DNA of 33,589 nucleotides from an uncultured Bacteroidales bacterium. Its GTDB lineage: Bacteria > Bacteroidota > Bacteroidia > Bacteroidales > FEN-979. The notes below the pieces were generated by a model that was given only the letters and a program-made list of their open reading frames with translations, had not been told where the DNA came from and did no database searches. Position numbers and translations under genes: made by a program. The stretch is from assembly GCA_903925275.1 (NCBI GenBank), contig CAIYES010000410.1:1-33589 (forward strand). Reading direction: 5' to 3'. Below are positions 15,744 to 26,900 of the stretch, in pieces. How positions within the stretch are numbered: position 1 is the stretch's first letter; each line of letters opens with the position of its first letter.

Positions 15744-18700
15744 ATGAAAAAAATCCATTTCTACCTTGTTCTTGGAGCAATCGTGATTTTCAGCGGTTCC
15801 ATGCTTTATCTTGCCCATAGCGGGAAAAACCAGTCGGCCATGGTGTACCCCAGTCCCGCCTTTCGCGACTATGTTCAGGGATTCACATCGGGAATAGTCT
15901 CAACCCGTTCAGTTATCAAAGTAAGACTTGCAGAAGATTTTGCCGATACTGCATCGTTAAACACGCCTTTAACTGCATCATATTTTAAATTCGACCCTGC
16001 GGTAAAAGGAAAGGCTTACTGGAGCGATCGTCGCACCATCGAATTCCGCCCCGACGAAAACCTGCCCCAGCATCAGCGTTATACCGTTGAATTTTTTCTT
16101 TCACGCATTGTGGCAACGCCCGATTCGCTTAAAACCATGGTATTTCAATTTCAAACAATGTCGCAGGAAATTTCAGTGGAAGTGGAAAACCATAAAGCCT
16201 ACACCCACTCCGATCTTTCAAAAGAACATCTGAACGGCTCCCTGCGGACTTCAGACATGGCCGATGACCAGTTGGTTGAAACGATTGTCACTGCGAAGCA
16301 GGATGGCCGGTCGCTGCCTCTTTCATGGTCACACGACCAGAAAACACACCTGCATTCGTTCCAGGTTGATTCGATACGAAGAGGAAACACTGCGGGTGAA
16401 GTAAAATTGGCATGGGACGGTTCGCCGATTGATTCGAAAACTGAAGGAAGTCTCACCATTGAAATTCCTGCCCTGGACGATTTCAAAGTTTTATCAACCA
16501 GTAATTTACCAAATGCACAACAAACCCTGCTGGTCCGGTTTTCAGATCCGCTGAAAACTGATCAGATTCTTGACGGACTTTTCAGAATTGGGAAATACGA
16601 CAACCTCCGCTATGCCGTTGACGATAATTTGCTTTACATCTATCTTCCTGTGATTCAGGACAACAAAGTACGGTTAACCCTTGAACCGTCCATTAAAAAT
16701 ATAAACCAGCGTTTGTTGGGAAAAAGGGTAGTGGGGGAAGTTCTCATCGACAATACCGCGCCCAATGTCAGGTTTACGGGCGACGGGGTGATCATGCCAG
16801 GCTCAAACGGCATGTTGCTCCCGTTTGAGGCGGTAAACCTGAATGCTGTCGATATAAAAGTAATTCGGATATATGAAAAAAATATCCTCCAGTTTCTGCA
16901 GGTCAACGAACTGAACGGCAATAATGAACTGGCCAGGGTGGGCCGTGTTGTGCTGAAAAAGACCATTCCGCTAACAGGAGTGGTCGATTATGGCAAGTGG
17001 AACCGCTATTCAATTGATCTTTCGAAATTGATGAAAGCCGAACCAGGGGACATCTATTCGGTCATCCTTGGATTTAACAAGGGATATTCAACCTATCCCT
17101 GCAATGAGGAAGATTCGTTGAAATCGGGTTCTGCCGGTTTGACGACCTTCGGAGATCCAGAAAACGAAAATGACAACAACTGGCAATATTACAGCAGCTA
17201 CGCCGATGATGACTATAGCAACGGAGGCTGGCGGAACTATGTATGGGAAGAGCGCACCAACCCTTGTAAACCATCCTATTACTATAATAAATCCATCAGC
17301 CGGAATGTACTGGCCTCCGACCTGGGGATGATTGCCAAATGCGGCAGCGACGGAAATTTCAATGTTTATGTAACGGATATTATCTCTACAAAACCACTTT
17401 CGGGGGTCGTTGTGGAGTTTTTTAATTACCAGTTGCAAACCCTGGCCAAAACAACTACCGATGGAGATGGGATGGCCCGGGTGCCTGTTAAAGGCCGGCC
17501 ATTTATACTGGTTGCACGAAACGGACAACAAACAGGGTACCTGAAACTCAGCGATGGGAACGCTCTTTCGCTGAGCATGTTCGACGTAAGCGGCGAACCT
17601 GTTCAGAAGGGAATCAAAGGTTTTATCTATGGAGAACGGGGGGTGTGGAGGCCTGGTGATTCGCTCTTCCTGACCTTCATCCTCGAAGATAAAATGCATA
17701 CGCTTCCGGAACACCATCCTGTTTCATTGTCACTCTTTAACCCGAGCGGACAAATGATCAACCGGATGGTAAGGACAAATTCCGTGAATGGATTTTACAA
17801 TTTTAATACCGCCACAGCTTATGATGCACCTACCGGAAACTGGCTTGCAAAGGTAAACGTGGGGGGTGTCGAATTTCAGAAAACCCTGAAAATCGAGACT
17901 GTAAAACCAAACCGCCTTAAAATCAATTTTGATTTTAAAACCGATCGTCTGGTAAAGGATGAAGTTCCTTCCGCTTTGCTCGAAGCAACCTGGCTCACGG
18001 GCGCAACCGCACGCAACCTTAAAGCCAAAGTGATGCTGACGCTGACTAAATCGGTAACTGCTTTTAAAAATTTCCCGGGATACGTTTTCGACAATCCCAC
18101 TGCCGGATTTGCCGCTGAAAATATCACGGTGTTCGATGGCAGGCTTGATGCCAACGGCCGCGCCCTGATCACCCCGAAGATCCATGTGACCAATATCGCA
18201 CCAGGAGCCCTCAGGGCCAGCTTCGAGACCATGGTTTTTGAAGATGGCGGTGATTTCAGCATCGATCGCTTTTCCATCCCCTATTACCCTTATAAATCCT
18301 ATGCGGGACTTAGTGTTCCCGGGGAATCAACCGGCGACAGGGTCTTGTATACGGATAAGACATACAACATCGACCTGCTGAATGTAAATGCCCAGGGGCA
18401 ATTGGTTCCGTCGAACAGCCTCAAAGTGGAGGTATACAAACTCGAATGGCGCTGGTGGTGGGACGATTCCGAAGCAGGATCGGCTAATTTTATCTCTACT
18501 TCGTATATCAAGCCTTGCGATTCTGCAACTGTCAGGACGATTAACGGCAAAGCCGATTTCCCTTTCCAGGCGGGGTATGACGACTGGGGCCGGTATCTCA
18601 TTAAAGTGACCGATAAATTATCAGGTCATGCAGCAGGGAAAGTCGTGTATGTCGACTGGCCGGGTTATTTCCGGATGCCCGGCGGAGAGAAGCAGGCGGC

Positions 18701-21317
18701 TGCCATGTTAACTCTTTCTTCCGACAAAAAACAATACCGCGTTGGCGAAAAAGTAAAACTGACCCTGCCGACCTCTCCCGATGGCCGTGCCCTGATAACC
18801 ATCGAAACCGGATCGAAAATCCTGAAATCGTGGTGGGCACCTACTTCCAAAGGGAGTACTGACATTTCATTTGATGCCACCGGTGAAATGGCTCCCAATT
18901 GTTATGCCTGTGTAACCCTGATCCAGCCGCATTCCCAGACCAAGAATGACCTTCCGATCCGCTTATATGGTGTAATTCCCGTCCAGGTGGAAAATCCGGA
19001 AACACACCTTAAACCGGTGATCGCCATGCCAAATGAACTTGTACCGGGAAAGGAGGTGACCATCCAGGTGAAAGAGGCCAGTGGTAAAGCCATGACCTAT
19101 ACACTTGCCATGGTGGATGATGGGTTGCTCGATCTTACCCGGTTTAAGACCCCCGACCCATGGAGTGTTTTTTATGCACGGGAGGCGCTCGGGGTGAAGA
19201 CCTGGGATTTGTTCGACCAGGTGATTGGCGCCTTTAGCGGAGAACTGCAACGCATCCTGAGCATCGGAGGCGATCAGGACGCATTGAACAAAGGAGGCCT
19301 GAAGGCCAATCGTTTCAAACCGATGGTCAGATTTCTCGGACCTTTTGAGTTGAAAAAAGGTCAGGCAAAAACACAATCGTTCATCATGCCTGAATATATC
19401 GGTTCGGTGCGGGTGATGGTTGTTGCCGGGCAGGACGGTGCTTACGGAAACGCCGAAAAAACTGTAGTCGTGAAAAAGCCGCTGATGGTACTGGGTACCC
19501 TTCCGCGGGTGCTGGGTCCCGGCGAATCGGTACGGCTTCCGGTGAGTGTATTTGCCATGGATAAATCGATAAAAAATGTGACCGTTGAATTAATTGTCAA
19601 TGACTTGTTTACGATCACCGGTGGAAATACCCGGCAATTGTCATTCAATGAGATCGGAGATCAGTTGGTGGCTTTCAACCTGAGTGTTGAAGAGGCCGTT
19701 GGAATTGGAAAAGTCAGAATTGTGGCTGTCAGTGGCCATGAGAAGTCGGAGTATTCAATCGAAATTGATGTCCGGAATCCCAATCTGCCGGTTACGGATA
19801 TCTTTGAAAAAGTGGTGCAACCGGGAGATACCTGGACAACCCCTTTCCATGCCCTGGGAACCCCCGGTACAAATAAAGGAATACTTGAAATATCGGCCAT
19901 CCCGCCACTAAATTTAGACAACCGGCTTGGGTACCTGATCCATTATCCTTATGGCTGCATCGAGCAAACGGTTTCTTCGGTTTTTCCCCAACTTTACCTT
20001 TCAGATATCCTTGAACTCCCGGATGCTTCGAAAAAGGAGACGGAACAAAATATTCGCGCTGCCATTCAGCGTCTGAAATCATTCCAGCTTTCGAATGGCG
20101 GCCTCAGTTTTTGGCCCGGGGGACAATATGCCGACGACTGGGGTACCAGCTATGCCGGCCATTTCCTCATGGAGGCAGAACAGCGGGGATTTGCCCTGCC
20201 GGTCAGTTTTTTGACTTCCTGGAAGGAATTCCAGCGTCAGAAGGCCATTTCATGGAATTACAATGCCGACTATTATAACGACGACCTGGCACAGGCATAC
20301 CGCTTATATACCCTGGCATTGGCCAAAGCGCCTGAACTGGGAGCCATGAACAAACTGCTGGAGAAGAACGACCTCTCCTCCCCTGCAAGGTGGAGGCTGG
20401 CTGCTGCATACCAACTTTCAGGAAAGAGGGAGGTGGCCCTGCAGCTTGTAACTTCTGCAACCACCACGGTCAAACCATACCGCGAACTTTGGTATTCCTA
20501 CGGTTCCGATCTTCGCGATAAAGCCATGATCGTTGATGCGCTATGCCTGCTGAACATGAAAACCAAGGCGGCTCCCCTGGTAAAAGAAATTTCGGCGGCT
20601 TTATGCAGCGCTGAATGGTATAGTACACAAGCCACTTCATTTGCCCTGCTGGCCCTTGCTGAATTTACAGGAAATACGGGCGGTAGCGGTATCCTGGCTT
20701 CATTCCGCATGAATACTGATCAGCCGGAGGATATTGAATCGAAGAAACCCATGGTAACCAGAAAAATCGATGTGAAGCCCGGGAAAAAAGGGGTGATCCA
20801 GGTTGCAAATAAAGGGAAGAACATCCTGTTTGCCCGGCTGATCCTGACAGGAGTACCTGCCACCGGCGACACAACCTCGGCTGAAAACAATCTGAAGATT
20901 TCGGTGGTGTATAAGTCGATGAAGGGCGATTTGATCAAATTCCAATCATTGGAACAGGGGACCAGCTTCATGGCAGAGGTAATTGTTTCGAACCCCGGAA
21001 TCAGGGGAGAATACCGGCAATTAGCCTTATCGCAGGTATTTCCGTCGGGATGGGAGATTATCAATGCACGGAACAGTGATCTTGCCGAGGCGACTACTGC
21101 TGCCTCTGCGTTTGACTACCAGGATGTCCGTGATGATCGTGTCAACACCTTTTTTGACCTGAATCCGGCACAAACCAAAACATTCCGTGTGATGCTCATG
21201 GCAACCTATCCCGGCCGGTTCTATCTGCCGGCAACCCGTTGTGAAGCCATGTATGACAATACCATCAGCGCCAGGGTTCCCGGCAGATGGGTGGAAGTAA
21301 CCCTGCCTTCAAAATGA
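15744..21317 (+). CDS. Bacterial alpha-2-macroglobulin (YfhM-type)
   Basis: An 1857-residue periplasmic protease-trapping protein. The N-terminus has a single hydrophobic anchor (~6-26). It lacks a lipobox cysteine, unlike Escherichia coli YfhM. Macroglobulin-type beta domains follow, including the conserved 'YGERGVWRPGDSLFLT' block (~629-645) and the A2M domain near 1195-1260 ('RFLGPFELKKGQAKTQSFIMPEYIGSVRV'). The thioester motif is intact: 'YGCIEQT' with Cys1405 and Gln1408 forming the reactive bond expected to capture attacking proteases. The alpha/alpha thioester domain runs to ~1650, and the C-terminal receptor-like domain completes it. The stop overlaps the start of the PBP1C gene (ATGA), the standard bacterial A2M-PBP1C pairing, in which breaches of the wall are repaired and proteases trapped. 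Confidence 0.95.
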   Translation: MKKIHFYLVLGAIVIFSGSMLYLAHSGKNQSAMVYPSPAFRDYVQGFTSGIVSTRSVIKVRLAEDFADTASLNTPLTASYFKFDPAVKGKAYWSDRRTIEFRPDENLPQHQRYTVEFFLSRIVATPDSLKTMVFQFQTMSQEISVEVENHKAYTHSDLSKEHLNGSLRTSDMADDQLVETIVTAKQDGRSLPLSWSHDQKTHLHSFQVDSIRRGNTAGEVKLAWDGSPIDSKTEGSLTIEIPALDDFKVLSTSNLPNAQQTLLVRFSDPLKTDQILDGLFRIGKYDNLRYAVDDNLLYIYLPVIQDNKVRLTLEPSIKNINQRLLGKRVVGEVLIDNTAPNVRFTGDGVIMPGSNGMLLPFEAVNLNAVDIKVIRIYEKNILQFLQVNELNGNNELARVGRVVLKKTIPLTGVVDYGKWNRYSIDLSKLMKAEPGDIYSVILGFNKGYSTYPCNEEDSLKSGSAGLTTFGDPENENDNNWQYYSSYADDDYSNGGWRNYVWEERTNPCKPSYYYNKSISRNVLASDLGMIAKCGSDGNFNVYVTDIISTKPLSGVVVEFFNYQLQTLAKTTTDGDGMARVPVKGRPFILVARNGQQTGYLKLSDGNALSLSMFDVSGEPVQKGIKGFIYGERGVWRPGDSLFLTFILEDKMHTLPEHHPVSLSLFNPSGQMINRMVRTNSVNGFYNFNTATAYDAPTGNWLAKVNVGGVEFQKTLKIETVKPNRLKINFDFKTDRLVKDEVPSALLEATWLTGATARNLKAKVMLTLTKSVTAFKNFPGYVFDNPTAGFAAENITVFDGRLDANGRALITPKIHVTNIAPGALRASFETMVFEDGGDFSIDRFSIPYYPYKSYAGLSVPGESTGDRVLYTDKTYNIDLLNVNAQGQLVPSNSLKVEVYKLEWRWWWDDSEAGSANFISTSYIKPCDSATVRTINGKADFPFQAGYDDWGRYLIKVTDKLSGHAAGKVVYVDWPGYFRMPGGEKQAAAMLTLSSDKKQYRVGEKVKLTLPTSPDGRALITIETGSKILKSWWAPTSKGSTDISFDATGEMAPNCYACVTLIQPHSQTKNDLPIRLYGVIPVQVENPETHLKPVIAMPNELVPGKEVTIQVKEASGKAMTYTLAMVDDGLLDLTRFKTPDPWSVFYAREALGVKTWDLFDQVIGAFSGELQRILSIGGDQDALNKGGLKANRFKPMVRFLGPFELKKGQAKTQSFIMPEYIGSVRVMVVAGQDGAYGNAEKTVVVKKPLMVLGTLPRVLGPGESVRLPVSVFAMDKSIKNVTVELIVNDLFTITGGNTRQLSFNEIGDQLVAFNLSVEEAVGIGKVRIVAVSGHEKSEYSIEIDVRNPNLPVTDIFEKVVQPGDTWTTPFHALGTPGTNKGILEISAIPPLNLDNRLGYLIHYPYGCIEQTVSSVFPQLYLSDILELPDASKKETEQNIRAAIQRLKSFQLSNGGLSFWPGGQYADDWGTSYAGHFLMEAEQRGFALPVSFLTSWKEFQRQKAISWNYNADYYNDDLAQAYRLYTLALAKAPELGAMNKLLEKNDLSSPARWRLAAAYQLSGKREVALQLVTSATTTVKPYRELWYSYGSDLRDKAMIVDALCLLNMKTKAAPLVKEISAALCSAEWYSTQATSFALLALAEFTGNTGGSGILASFRMNTDQPEDIESKKPMVTRKIDVKPGKKGVIQVANKGKNILFARLILTGVPATGDTTSAENNLKISVVYKSMKGDLIKFQSLEQGTSFMAEVIVSNPGIRGEYRQLALSQVFPSGWEIINARNSDLAEATTAASAFDYQDVRDDRVNTFFDLNPAQTKTFRVMLMATYPGRFYLPATRCEAMYDNTISARVPGRWVEVTLPSK

Positions 21318-23752
21318 ACAATACCCAACCTGTGACCAAACGAATCAGGAAACAGGGGAAAATGGCTGTTTTTGGGAACCGGATTTGGAGGCAGATGCAC
21401 CAGATAAAAACGCAACATAGCCTGATGTATTTAATGTTGGCTTTGGGGGCGGTCCTCTTTTGGTTCTGGTTGCCACGGCCATTGTTCAATGATCCGCTTT
21501 GCACCGTTTTATTCGACCGGAACGGGAATCTTCTCGGAGCCAAAATTTCTGCTGATCAGCAATGGCGGTTTCCGGAATCGGAAAATGTTCCCGAAAAATT
21601 CAGGCAGGCCATTGTTCATTATGAAGATCATTACTTTTTCCGGCATCCGGGATTTAACCCGGTATCGCTGATCAGAGCAGCGTACCTCAACATAAAATAC
21701 CGGAAAATTGTCAGCGGGGGAAGTACCATCAGCATGCAGGTGATCAGGCTGTCACGGAAAAACAGGGACCGGACCTTTTGGGAAAAGCTGAAAGAGATCC
21801 TGCTTGCCTACCGGCTTGAACTTACCCGTTCAAAGGCGGATATTTTACGGCTTTATGCATCACATGCGCCGTTCGGAGGTAATGTTGTAGGATTGGATGC
21901 CGCTGCCTGGCGCTATTTCGGCGTTGATGCGCAACATCTTTCCTGGGCCGAAGCTGCAACACTGGCAGTGCTTCCCAACAGTCCCGGATTGATTTATCCC
22001 GGAAGGAATCCGCAATTTTTATCAGCCAAGCGCAATCGCCTCCTTGATCTCCTTTTTAAAAACGGGGTGATTGATGCCACCTCATGTGAACTTGCGAAGG
22101 ATGAACAATTGCCGGCCCGGCCATTCCCTTTGCCCCAATGGGCTCCGCACCTTCTCGACAGAGCAGTCGGCGATGGCCACAAAGGCACGAAGGTGAGCAC
22201 TACCCTTGATCTTGCACTTCAGAAACGGGTCAAGGACATCCTGGATATTCGCAGCATACAGTTTAAGGCCAATGAAATTCACAATGCGGCCGCCCTTGTT
22301 CTTGAGGTGAATACCGGGAATGTGCTTGTTTATGCGGGAAATCTGCCCCGGACAACAACTGTTGAGCATGGCAACCATGTCGATCTCATCATGGCTCCGC
22401 GAAGCACCGGCAGCATTTTGAAACCGTTTCTCTACGCCGCCATGCTAAACGATGGCCTGTTGCTGCCCAATACACTGGTCCCCGATATCCCGATGCAGAT
22501 TGGCGGCTTCATTCCCGAAAACTATAACCTGGCCTATGATGGCGCGGTCCCGGCAAAACGGGCACTGTCGCGCTCTTTGAATATCCCGGCCGTGAAAATG
22601 TTACAGAACTACGGATATGCGCAATTTTATACCTTCCTGCGAAAGATCGGCCTGACAACCCTGAGCAAACCGGCCGACCACTATGGACTGGCACTGATCT
22701 TAGGCGGGGCAGAAGCCGATCTTTGGGATCTGGCAGGCATCTATGCTTCCATGGCACGAACCCTTAACCATTTTTCCGAAAACGGCTCAACATACAACAA
22801 GGCCGATTTTCATCCGCCAGGGTATATCATTTCACCCGATCCTGTAAAACGTTCCAGTAATGATCAATCATCGTGGTTCGATGCCGGTTCCATCTGGCTT
22901 ACCTTCGAAGCCATGGTGGAGGTTTCGCGCCCCGATGCCGAGCTGCAATGGCAACAATTCTCATCATCCGGTAAAATTGCGTGGAAAACGGGCACCAGCT
23001 TTGGAAACCGGGATGCATGGTCAATCGGGATCACCCCCGAATACGTGGTGGCTGTGTGGGTCGGCAATGCTTCAGGGGAGGGAAGGCCGGGTTTAACCGG
23101 CATTGGAATGGCGGCTCCCGTTTTATTCGATATTTTTAAGACCATTCCTCCGACTACCTGGTTCAAAACACCCGCCGATGCCATGATCCAGATACCTGTA
23201 TGCCGGTACAGCGGCTACCGGGCAACCTCCCTTTGTGAGTTTACCGATACCGTTTGGGTGCAGAAACAGGGGGCCAAAACAGCACCGTGTCCCTTTCATC
23301 ATTTGATCCACCTTGATAAAACCGGCATGTGGCAGGTAACTTCCGATTGCGAATCCCCTGAAAACATGCAGCACGTTTCGTGGTTTGTACTGCCCCCTGT
23401 TGAGGAATGGTACTTCAGGAATAAAAATCCTTTTTATAAAGTCCTTCCCCCCTTCCGACCCGGTTGTGCCGGCACCAATGACCGTAAAAATATGGATCTC
23501 ATCTATCCGAAAAACGGCAGTAAAATTTATATCCCGGTTGAACTCGATGGAAAACCGGGAAGTTCGGTGTTCAGGGTGGCTCATCGCAATGCAAAAACCA
23601 TGGTCTATTGGCACCTCGATGATCGGTTTATCGGCACAACGATCCAGGTTCACCAAATGGCACTTTCACCGGCCTGCGGCAGGCACCGGCTCACGCTGGT
23701 CGATCAGTACGGGGAGACCCTCACGATCGGGTTTGAGGTTCTCAGCAAGTAG
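21314..23752 (+). CDS. pbpC: Penicillin-binding protein 1C
   Basis: A bifunctional peptidoglycan synthase of 812 residues. I choose ATG 21314, which overlaps the A2M stop as ATGA (translational coupling); a reading from 21287 would overlap the A2M gene by 31 bp. After a cytosolic basic segment and one transmembrane helix (~38-57) comes the GT51 transglycosylase domain. Its catalytic Glu104 lies in 'HYEDHYFFRHPGF', and the 'SGGSTISMQV' motif follows. The transpeptidase domain has the SxxK active site Ser367-Ile-Leu-Lys370, SLN of the SxN motif in 'RALSRSLNIPAV', and KTG at 558-560. The C-terminal ~120 residues are the PBP1C-specific BiPBP_C domain. Length and motifs are normal and all key residues are present. 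Confidence 0.96.
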   Translation: MNNTQPVTKRIRKQGKMAVFGNRIWRQMHQIKTQHSLMYLMLALGAVLFWFWLPRPLFNDPLCTVLFDRNGNLLGAKISADQQWRFPESENVPEKFRQAIVHYEDHYFFRHPGFNPVSLIRAAYLNIKYRKIVSGGSTISMQVIRLSRKNRDRTFWEKLKEILLAYRLELTRSKADILRLYASHAPFGGNVVGLDAAAWRYFGVDAQHLSWAEAATLAVLPNSPGLIYPGRNPQFLSAKRNRLLDLLFKNGVIDATSCELAKDEQLPARPFPLPQWAPHLLDRAVGDGHKGTKVSTTLDLALQKRVKDILDIRSIQFKANEIHNAAALVLEVNTGNVLVYAGNLPRTTTVEHGNHVDLIMAPRSTGSILKPFLYAAMLNDGLLLPNTLVPDIPMQIGGFIPENYNLAYDGAVPAKRALSRSLNIPAVKMLQNYGYAQFYTFLRKIGLTTLSKPADHYGLALILGGAEADLWDLAGIYASMARTLNHFSENGSTYNKADFHPPGYIISPDPVKRSSNDQSSWFDAGSIWLTFEAMVEVSRPDAELQWQQFSSSGKIAWKTGTSFGNRDAWSIGITPEYVVAVWVGNASGEGRPGLTGIGMAAPVLFDIFKTIPPTTWFKTPADAMIQIPVCRYSGYRATSLCEFTDTVWVQKQGAKTAPCPFHHLIHLDKTGMWQVTSDCESPENMQHVSWFVLPPVEEWYFRNKNPFYKVLPPFRPGCAGTNDRKNMDLIYPKNGSKIYIPVELDGKPGSSVFRVAHRNAKTMVYWHLDDRFIGTTIQVHQMALSPACGRHRLTLVDQYGETLTIGFEVLSK

Positions 23753-23880
23753 TTTCTGCAAAATACAGGAATGGGTTAAGGTCTGACGGGCATTTAATGG
23801 AGCAAAGTGCCCAAATATTGTGTGTTCTCAGGCGATCCCTATTTTTTCCCGGTTTCTGTCGTACCTGTTAAAAATGATTT

Positions 23881-23888
23881 TACCTTTG
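23881..23888 (+). promoter_or_regulatory. Bacteroidota -7 box
   Basis: TACCTTTG matches TAnnTTTG. A transcript starting ~7 bp downstream would exclude the TTG codon at 23890 and supports the ATG at 23911 as the start of the next gene. Confidence 0.55.
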
Positions 23889-23910
23889 ATTGAATCTTAA
23901 TCGTTATGAA

Positions 23911-26900
23911 ATGAAAAAATGTATCATTTTTATCGCGTTAATCGGGTTTTTTGCCCAATCCGGGTATACACAGAACAAGGTAACGCACAACCAGCGAATT
24001 ATTACGGTTCCCGATGCGGGTACCTTTGTTGAAACCCAACCGGGAATAAACGCGTCTTCAAACGCGGAGCCTCAGACCCTGAACCTGAAACCTCTGGCAC
24101 CGGGCCTCAACTGGCAGGCAACGGATGCTCTCGCCATCGATAATTGCGCGAAAGTGTCATCCCAGAGCCAGCAAACGGCCGCAGGGTGGGGACTGAACAA
24201 TCAGCGGCTTTCTCTCTACGGCAATACCAATACCCCAATCTGGGAAGTTCCCTTTACCATTACTGCGTGGGATGAGGTGATCGATATGACTGATGATGGC
24301 ACCCGAATCGCAAATGGGGTGAATGACCAGGTGGAGGTTTACGCACCCGGTTCATCAACACCCCTCTGGTCAACAACGATTTCCCGGGCAGTACGGGGAA
24401 TTCAGCTCCGGAATGACGGCCAACAGGTTTTTGTTGCGGCTGCTAACCAGGCCACACAAGATTCATCGTTCGTTTATTGTTTCATTGTAGGCCAGAACAC
24501 CCCGGTTTGGGTCAAGTCTTTCGCCGGCAATTATACGGCCCTGGTGTTGAGTAAAAGCGGGAACCGCCTTTTGCTCGGAGAGTATGGCGGCGGAAATAAT
24601 AAGTTGTTTGTGCTGAATACAGCTTCCGGGGTACAGATTTTTCAAACCGTGTTTGCCGACCAGTATCCCCCGGCCATTTCGGATGACGGGAAATACATCG
24701 TCTCCGGCGATTTCAGCGGACATGTATTTTTACTTGAATACAATGAAGCCACTGCAACCTATGCGGAAAAATGGAATTATACAGTGAGCGGAACCAATTC
24801 TTGGGTTGCCGGGATGGGCATTTCGGGCGATGGCAGCACAATTGCAGTCGGAACACTGATTTTTACCACTGCTGGCGGTAATGACGGAGAGTTGTATGTT
24901 TTTAACAACTATTCGCCGGTGCCACTGTGGACGTATTCCAACATGGGCGACATGGTTCAATGCGTCGACCTCAGCTCCGACGGATCAATCATCGCTGCGG
25001 CAGGCTGGGGACCTATCAGCAACTCAACCCCGGATGTATGGTTGTTCCGCAAACAGAGCAATGTTCCATATATCACGGTCAATTCGCCGGGATCGAATTT
25101 TTGCCTTGATCTTTCAGCCGACGGTAAATTGTGTGTTGCCGGGGGAAAGGCCGTGCATGCCAGGGCATTCGGCAATGGCGGGAAGCTTTACAACATCAAT
25201 TCCGATCCGGGCGGCGGGACACTGAGCGGACTCGCTGTTAAATCGGGATCGTTACAGCAGGCCGGTATCAAAGTTGAAATCGTCGGGATGAACAGCTATT
25301 TTACCTTTTCGAATGACTCATCGGCCTATACCCTGAAGTATATTCCCGAAGGAACCTATACCATGAGATATTCAGCAGTAGGCTACATCCCGCTGGACAC
25401 TGCCGGGATTCAGATCACCGCCGGCCAGGTAACGACTGTAGATGTCACGCTTTTACCAACCGGGAATCCGCCAATGAACCTCACCGCAACGCAGGGCGCC
25501 GGCCTCAGTGTAGACCTGATATGGCAGCCATCTTCCACAACGAACATCACCGGTTATAATATCTATCGCAAACAGTATGCATTTGATGTATACCCGGCAA
25601 CACCCTTGGGTACTGTAGGGCCGGGCCAGATAAGTTATAGCGACAATACCGCCCTGCCACTCATCCATTATTTCTATGCCGTCACAGCCCAACTGCCCGG
25701 AAACCTGCAAACCCCTTATTCCAATGATGCCGAAGGCTGGATATCCACCGGCTTCATTACCGATGAGATCAGTGCCTGGGTGGGTTCAACACCCGTCATC
25801 GACGGGGTGATCAGCCCCGGCGAATGGAGTGATGCTTTCGAGGTGGACATCTCCAATTTCCTCGGGCGGAAGGATAACATAACCAGGCCCATCGGAAGTG
25901 TGATGGCCTGGTTCAAGGTGAATCCGGCCAAAAATTCGCTCTATGTGGCGGTTGATAACACCTATGATGTGGTACTGGAGGATCATGATGAAATTGCGCT
26001 TTATGTCGACGATAACAACGACGGCCTCTATCCTGCCCCGGGCGACAGCACGGAAGGAAATTACTGGGCTGCACATTATGCATCAGGGGATGTGATCAAA
26101 TTCCGACCGATCTATAACAATGGCGGCGTAGGTTCGACATTTTTTCTTCCCAGTCCGCAGATCAAAGTGCTGGCTTCGACCGGTCATGTGGTGTATGAAT
26201 TTATCATCCCGCTAGGAACGGCGTCGAATTGGGAGATCGGTTTCAACAGCCAGAGCCAGAGCGGCATTTTCATTTTTGCGCTCGATGACCCGGCAAATTA
26301 CGATGGCTGGTGGCCATGCATCAACCAGAATATCTTCACCGCCGAGGGATATGGGGTGATCACTTTCGGCGGCGTTGACGAAATACCGCCGCCACCGCTG
26401 AATCTCCACCTTGACAACCCGATAGCCCAGTATATCATGCTGCGATGGGACCAGCCGAATATCACCGATTTTGACCATTTCAACATATATATGTCTACCA
26501 ATGGCGGTGCAACATTCCCAAAACTCGACAGCACCGTGGGAGTGCAGTACTTTTACAGCGCTCCCTCAAACGGCTTGTATGCGTTTTATGTCACCACCGT
26601 TGACATGGCAGGCCATGAATCGGTGCCTTCCAATGTCGTCCAGACAAACGTAGTAACCGGCATCTCCGGGCCTGGCCAACAGAATGATCTCGCCATGATC
26701 AAAATCGGACCCAATCCATTTTCAAGGCAACTGAATATTGACTTCAGGGTGATGAATGAAACCAATCTAACCATCCGGATTTTCGACATCACCGGCAAAC
26801 CGCTGAGTTCGCTGTACGATTCGAAAACTGCAGCAGGGTTGCATCATATTTCCTGGAATGGCGAGCTTGCAGGAAGTGATCTGCGTGCAGGAATTTTCAT

